Shown: positions 16,060 through 18,393 of the stretch, in pieces
Layout of the letters: every line of letters begins with the position of its first letter
Numbering within the stretch: the first letter of the stretch is position 1
The notes under the pieces: model-generated
Told to the model about the DNA's origin: nothing
Seen by the model: the letters and a program-made list of their open reading frames with translations, nothing else
Database searches by the model: none
Program-made: the position numbers and the translations under genes
Assembly (NCBI GenBank): GCA_045642925.1
Contig: JAZUJW010000083.1
Location: 1 to 18,393, forward strand
DNA from: Firm-04 sp045642925
GTDB lineage: Bacteria; Bacillota; Clostridia; Oscillospirales; Ruminococcaceae
Length of the DNA: 18,393 bases
Reading direction: 5' to 3'

Positions 16060-16093
16060 AATGCGGGGACTTGATGAAGCCCCCGCATTTTTT
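16060..16093 (+). terminator. Strong terminator of the eight-gene operon
   Basis: AATGCGGGG (16060-16068) pairs with CCCCGCATT (16081-16089) and is followed by a run of six T starting at 16088. It lies about 35 bases after the last stop codon. Confidence 0.88.
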
Positions 16094-16149
16094 CGCTTTT
16101 CCCTCGATACTTCAATAAAATCGCTGTATTCTTTCCATATGATATCGGA

Positions 16150-16178
16150 TTGACAAACGATGTATAATCTGCTATGAT
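16150..16178 (+). promoter_or_regulatory. Promoter of the pectate lyase gene
   Basis: TTGACA (16150-16155), a 17-base spacer and TATGAT (16173-16178). The leader of about 70 bases ends in AGGAG (16241-16245), 10 bases before the ATG. A TATAAT at 16163-16168 is too close to this -35 to be its partner. Confidence 0.78.
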
Positions 16179-16255
16179 GTAAGTGAATCATACCTGAAAT
16201 CGGCAATACACCCATATCAGCCAACGATAATATATACAACAGGAGTGATAAATCC

Positions 16256-18040
16256 ATGAAAAAACACAAGACCACTGCCCTGCTGATGACAGCAGTCATT
16301 TGTTGTTCTGCCGCAATGTCACCACTCCCCTCTGCCGCATTCCCTATTCCCGATATCATCACCGTTTCTGCCGCAGAGGACTATGCCTGGAGTTCCTACC
16401 TCAAAAAATCTGCGGACTGGTTCGGCTCTGCGGAAGCGCTCGGCATTGCCAATGATATTCTCAAATTCCAGCTTTCAGACGGCGGCTGGCGCAAATTGAT
16501 GGCAGATACCTCCCAGACAGGTTCATGGGCAAAGTCAACCATTGACAACGATGCCACGACCTCACAGATTCGCTTCCTTTCCCGCTGCTACACCCGGACA
16601 GGCGATTCTAAATACAAAGACGCGATGCTGCGCGGCATCGACCTGCTTTTGAACGGACAGTACAGCAACGGCGGCTGGCCGCAGGTGTTCAATGATGCGG
16701 GAACATACCATGCACACATCACGTTCAATGACGGCGCGATGATGCACGTTCTTTTTTTGATGCAGGAAATGCGTGATAAATCAGGCGATTTCACGTTCAT
16801 TGATGATACCCGTTCCCAGAAGGCTTCTGCCGCCATCCAAAAAGCCATTGACTGCATTCTCAAAATGCAAATCGAACTGAATGGTGTCAAGACCGCATGG
16901 TGTCAGCAGCATGACGAATTTACACTTGCACCTGCACCCGCACGCGCTTACGAATTGCCATCCGTCTGCACCAGTGAAAGCGTCAACATCATTCTGTTTC
17001 TCCGTTCAGAGGCAAACGGCAATCCTGCCATTATGACAGCCGCCAATGCCGCAGTCGAATGGTTCAAGAAAGTCCAGCTCAACGGCATCAAAGTCGTGGA
17101 GCAAAATGGTGACCGCGTTGTGGTATCCGATACGAATGCCTCCCCGCTTTGGGCGCGATTCTACGACTTACAGAATCAACAGCCGTTGTTCGTTGACCGT
17201 GACGGTTCGATTCACAAGAACATGGCAGAACTCAGTCAGGAGCGCCGCACAGGGTATTCATGGTACGGCAACTGGGGCAAAAATGTAGTGAACCTTGAAC
17301 CGCTTTCGGATACGCCGCCCGAACCTGTCTATCTCAACGGCACATTGATTCAGAATCTGACCGTGTATGATACAGGCAACGCCGCAGACTGGTCGATTCA
17401 GCAGGGGCTTGGCACTGGCGCAAAAATCTATGGTGACCGTGATTTCACTTATGTTTCGCAAACAGAATGGGATGCAGATACCGAATACATCCGTACCGCG
17501 TGCGATTCCAAAAACAGCACGGCTGACCTTGCGTCATTCACTGCTGCATCGGATGCATCCGTGTATGTATTTCTGGATACGCGGGTCAAGACGGTACCGG
17601 CGTGGCTTTCGGCATGGGAAAAATGCGCACTGGATACGGCAATTGCCTCCAGCAATGACGTGACGTTTGATATGTACAAGCTGGATGTCAATGCAGGAGA
17701 AACGGTCACACTTGGAACAAACGGAATGTCAGGGAATTGTATGTGTTATGCGGCGGCGGTAGTGAAGCGGGAGACTGTTACCACGACGACAACGACTGTC
17801 ACAACAACGACAGAAACGACGATGCCATCCATAGAATTGCTGCGAGGGGATGTAGATTGCAGTGGGGATGTGAATGTGAATGATGTCATTTTGCTATCGC
17901 GGTACATTTCGGAGGACAAGCTGGTGAGTGTGACACCGCAGGGCATAGAGAATGCGGAATGTGATAGAAAAGAAGGCATCACGTCCTCGGACATAACAGT
18001 GATTTTGCAATACATTGCGCATTTGATTGACGATATTTAA
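16256..18040 (+). CDS. Secreted pectate lyase, family PL10, with type I dockerin
   Basis: 594 residues. It cleaves de-esterified polygalacturonan by beta-elimination outside the cell. A signal peptide ends near Ala28 or Ala40. The catalytic domain (about 43-345) carries PL10 hallmarks: QLSDGGWRKLM, STIDNDAT, NGGWPQVFNDAG then YHAHITFNDGAM, LPSVCTSESVNI, PLWARFYDL, VDRDGS and QERRTGYSWYGNWG. A beta-rich accessory domain follows (about 355-505), probably carbohydrate-binding or structural. Then come a Thr-rich linker and a dockerin (about 529-594) with a good first calcium loop, DVDCSGDVNVND (532-543), and a divergent second one (CDRKEGITSSDI). The dockerin implies docking onto a cohesin scaffold, as in cellulosomal Ruminococcus. 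It has its own promoter, so it is not part of the upstream operon. Confidence 0.93.
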   Translation: MKKHKTTALLMTAVICCSAAMSPLPSAAFPIPDIITVSAAEDYAWSSYLKKSADWFGSAEALGIANDILKFQLSDGGWRKLMADTSQTGSWAKSTIDNDATTSQIRFLSRCYTRTGDSKYKDAMLRGIDLLLNGQYSNGGWPQVFNDAGTYHAHITFNDGAMMHVLFLMQEMRDKSGDFTFIDDTRSQKASAAIQKAIDCILKMQIELNGVKTAWCQQHDEFTLAPAPARAYELPSVCTSESVNIILFLRSEANGNPAIMTAANAAVEWFKKVQLNGIKVVEQNGDRVVVSDTNASPLWARFYDLQNQQPLFVDRDGSIHKNMAELSQERRTGYSWYGNWGKNVVNLEPLSDTPPEPVYLNGTLIQNLTVYDTGNAADWSIQQGLGTGAKIYGDRDFTYVSQTEWDADTEYIRTACDSKNSTADLASFTAASDASVYVFLDTRVKTVPAWLSAWEKCALDTAIASSNDVTFDMYKLDVNAGETVTLGTNGMSGNCMCYAAAVVKRETVTTTTTTVTTTTETTMPSIELLRGDVDCSGDVNVNDVILLSRYISEDKLVSVTPQGIENAECDRKEGITSSDITVILQYIAHLIDDI

Positions 18041-18100
18041 CGATCTGGCTATGCACGCGAAGCGAAATGAAAGTTTTGCGGGAGCTTTTTCAAAAGCTTG

Positions 18101-18211
18101 CGAAGTCCAGAGGCAGCGCCCCTGGTCGCCAACAGACTGCAAGCAGTCTGCACCGCAGTCGGCGAAATTTCCTTTTTCGTCCTATCTAATCAGGAAGGGG
18201 GTTCCCCTCGT
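18101..18211 (+). repeat. Intergenic repeat, copy 1 of an inverted pair
   Basis: Contains, in order, a CCAGAGG...CCCCTGG hairpin (18107-18125), the block AGCGCCCCTGGTCGC (18115-18129), an AGACTGCAAGCAGTCT hairpin, the block GCGAAATTTCCTTTTTCGTC, and TAATCAGGAAGGGGG. The same blocks appear in the same order, but on the opposite strand, in copy 2 at the window's end. The region 18041-18393 holds no credible protein gene. Confidence 0.7.
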
Positions 18212-18231
18212 GTCGTACCTGACATAAATTT

Positions 18232-18277
18232 AGAGGCAAGAGAACTGCGATTACCAGTTCTCTTGCCTCTTTGTCTT
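18232..18277 (+). terminator. Perfect 16-bp hairpin terminator after the pectate lyase
   Basis: AGAGGCAAGAGAACTG (18232-18247) pairs with its exact complement at 18255-18270 around a 7-base loop, followed by TTGTCTT. It is the first strong terminator downstream of the lyase stop codon and lies between the two inverted repeat copies. The T-run is short, so termination may be partial. Confidence 0.65.
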
Positions 18278-18299
18278 GCAATCGGGTACTGCATGGGGA

Positions 18300-18393
18300 G
18301 AACCCCTTAATAAAGTTCCCCCCATACCCCCTCCTGATTATTTTTGACGAAAAAAGAGTATTTCGCGCTCTGCGGAGCGCGACCAGAGGCGCT
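18300..18393 (-). repeat. Intergenic repeat, copy 2, inverted and cut by the window edge
   Basis: On the minus strand it reads AGCGCCTCTGGTCGC (18393-18379), a GCGCTCCGCAGAGCGC hairpin, GCGAAATACTC then TTTTTTCGTC (18367-18347), and TAATCAGGAGGGGG. This matches copy 1 block for block with a different central hairpin sequence. The G-rich end continues toward a region with GGGGAACTTTATTAAGGGG, itself a small inverted repeat. Confidence 0.68.

Noticed and set aside
18098..18310. Short plus-strand open frames after the pectate lyase
   Set aside because: They run through repeats and a terminator hairpin and have no ribosome binding site.

Overview
The window looks like chromosomal DNA of a plant-fibre-degrading Clostridia bacterium, most likely Ruminococcus or a close relative. 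Three things point there. A secreted family 10 pectate lyase ends in a Thr-rich linker and a type I dockerin. A broken 5' piece of what looks like a family 11 rhamnogalacturonan lyase lies at the other end. Promoters are near-consensus sigma-A type with strong AGGAGG-type ribosome binding sites. The species cannot be fixed from the sequence alone.

Left flank (1-2136). A gene that runs off the window edge on the minus strand starts with a signal peptide and has a clear promoter. Next come two hairpin elements, one of them MITE-like; the rhamnogalacturonan-lyase remnant; a minus-strand membrane-anchored protein of unknown function with its own promoter and terminator; an orphan plus-strand terminator with an upstream hairpin (possible small RNA); and a minus-strand tRNA-Pro(GGG) with promoter and terminator.

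Core (2137-16093). A consensus promoter divergent from the tRNA drives eight closely spaced plus-strand genes ending in a strong terminator. In order they encode a four-helix membrane protein; a 1520-residue protein with tubulin/FtsZ-like glycine loops at its N-terminus and actin/Hsp70-like ATPase motifs at its C-terminus; a single-pass membrane protein with a Pro/Gln-rich tail and a C-terminal globular domain; a lipoprotein with a possible von Willebrand A-like core; a small membrane coiled-coil protein; a zinc-ribbon coiled-coil protein; a coiled-coil protein whose C-terminal half resembles Walker-A-less FtsK-like domains; and a zinc-ribbon, membrane, TPR-like, LamG-like, C-type-lectin protein. 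Two intercistronic hairpins divide the operon into segments.

My reading is that the core encodes an uncharacterised envelope-spanning machine. Nucleotide-dependent cytoskeleton-like and FtsK-like parts and coiled-coil scaffolds would lie on the cytoplasmic side, with a lipoprotein and a lectin-tipped protein outside. This is inference from domain layout. No gene in the core is one I can name.

Right flank (16094-18393). The pectate lyase gene has its own promoter. It is followed by about 350 bases of intergenic repeats: two related copies in inverted orientation around a strong hairpin terminator.
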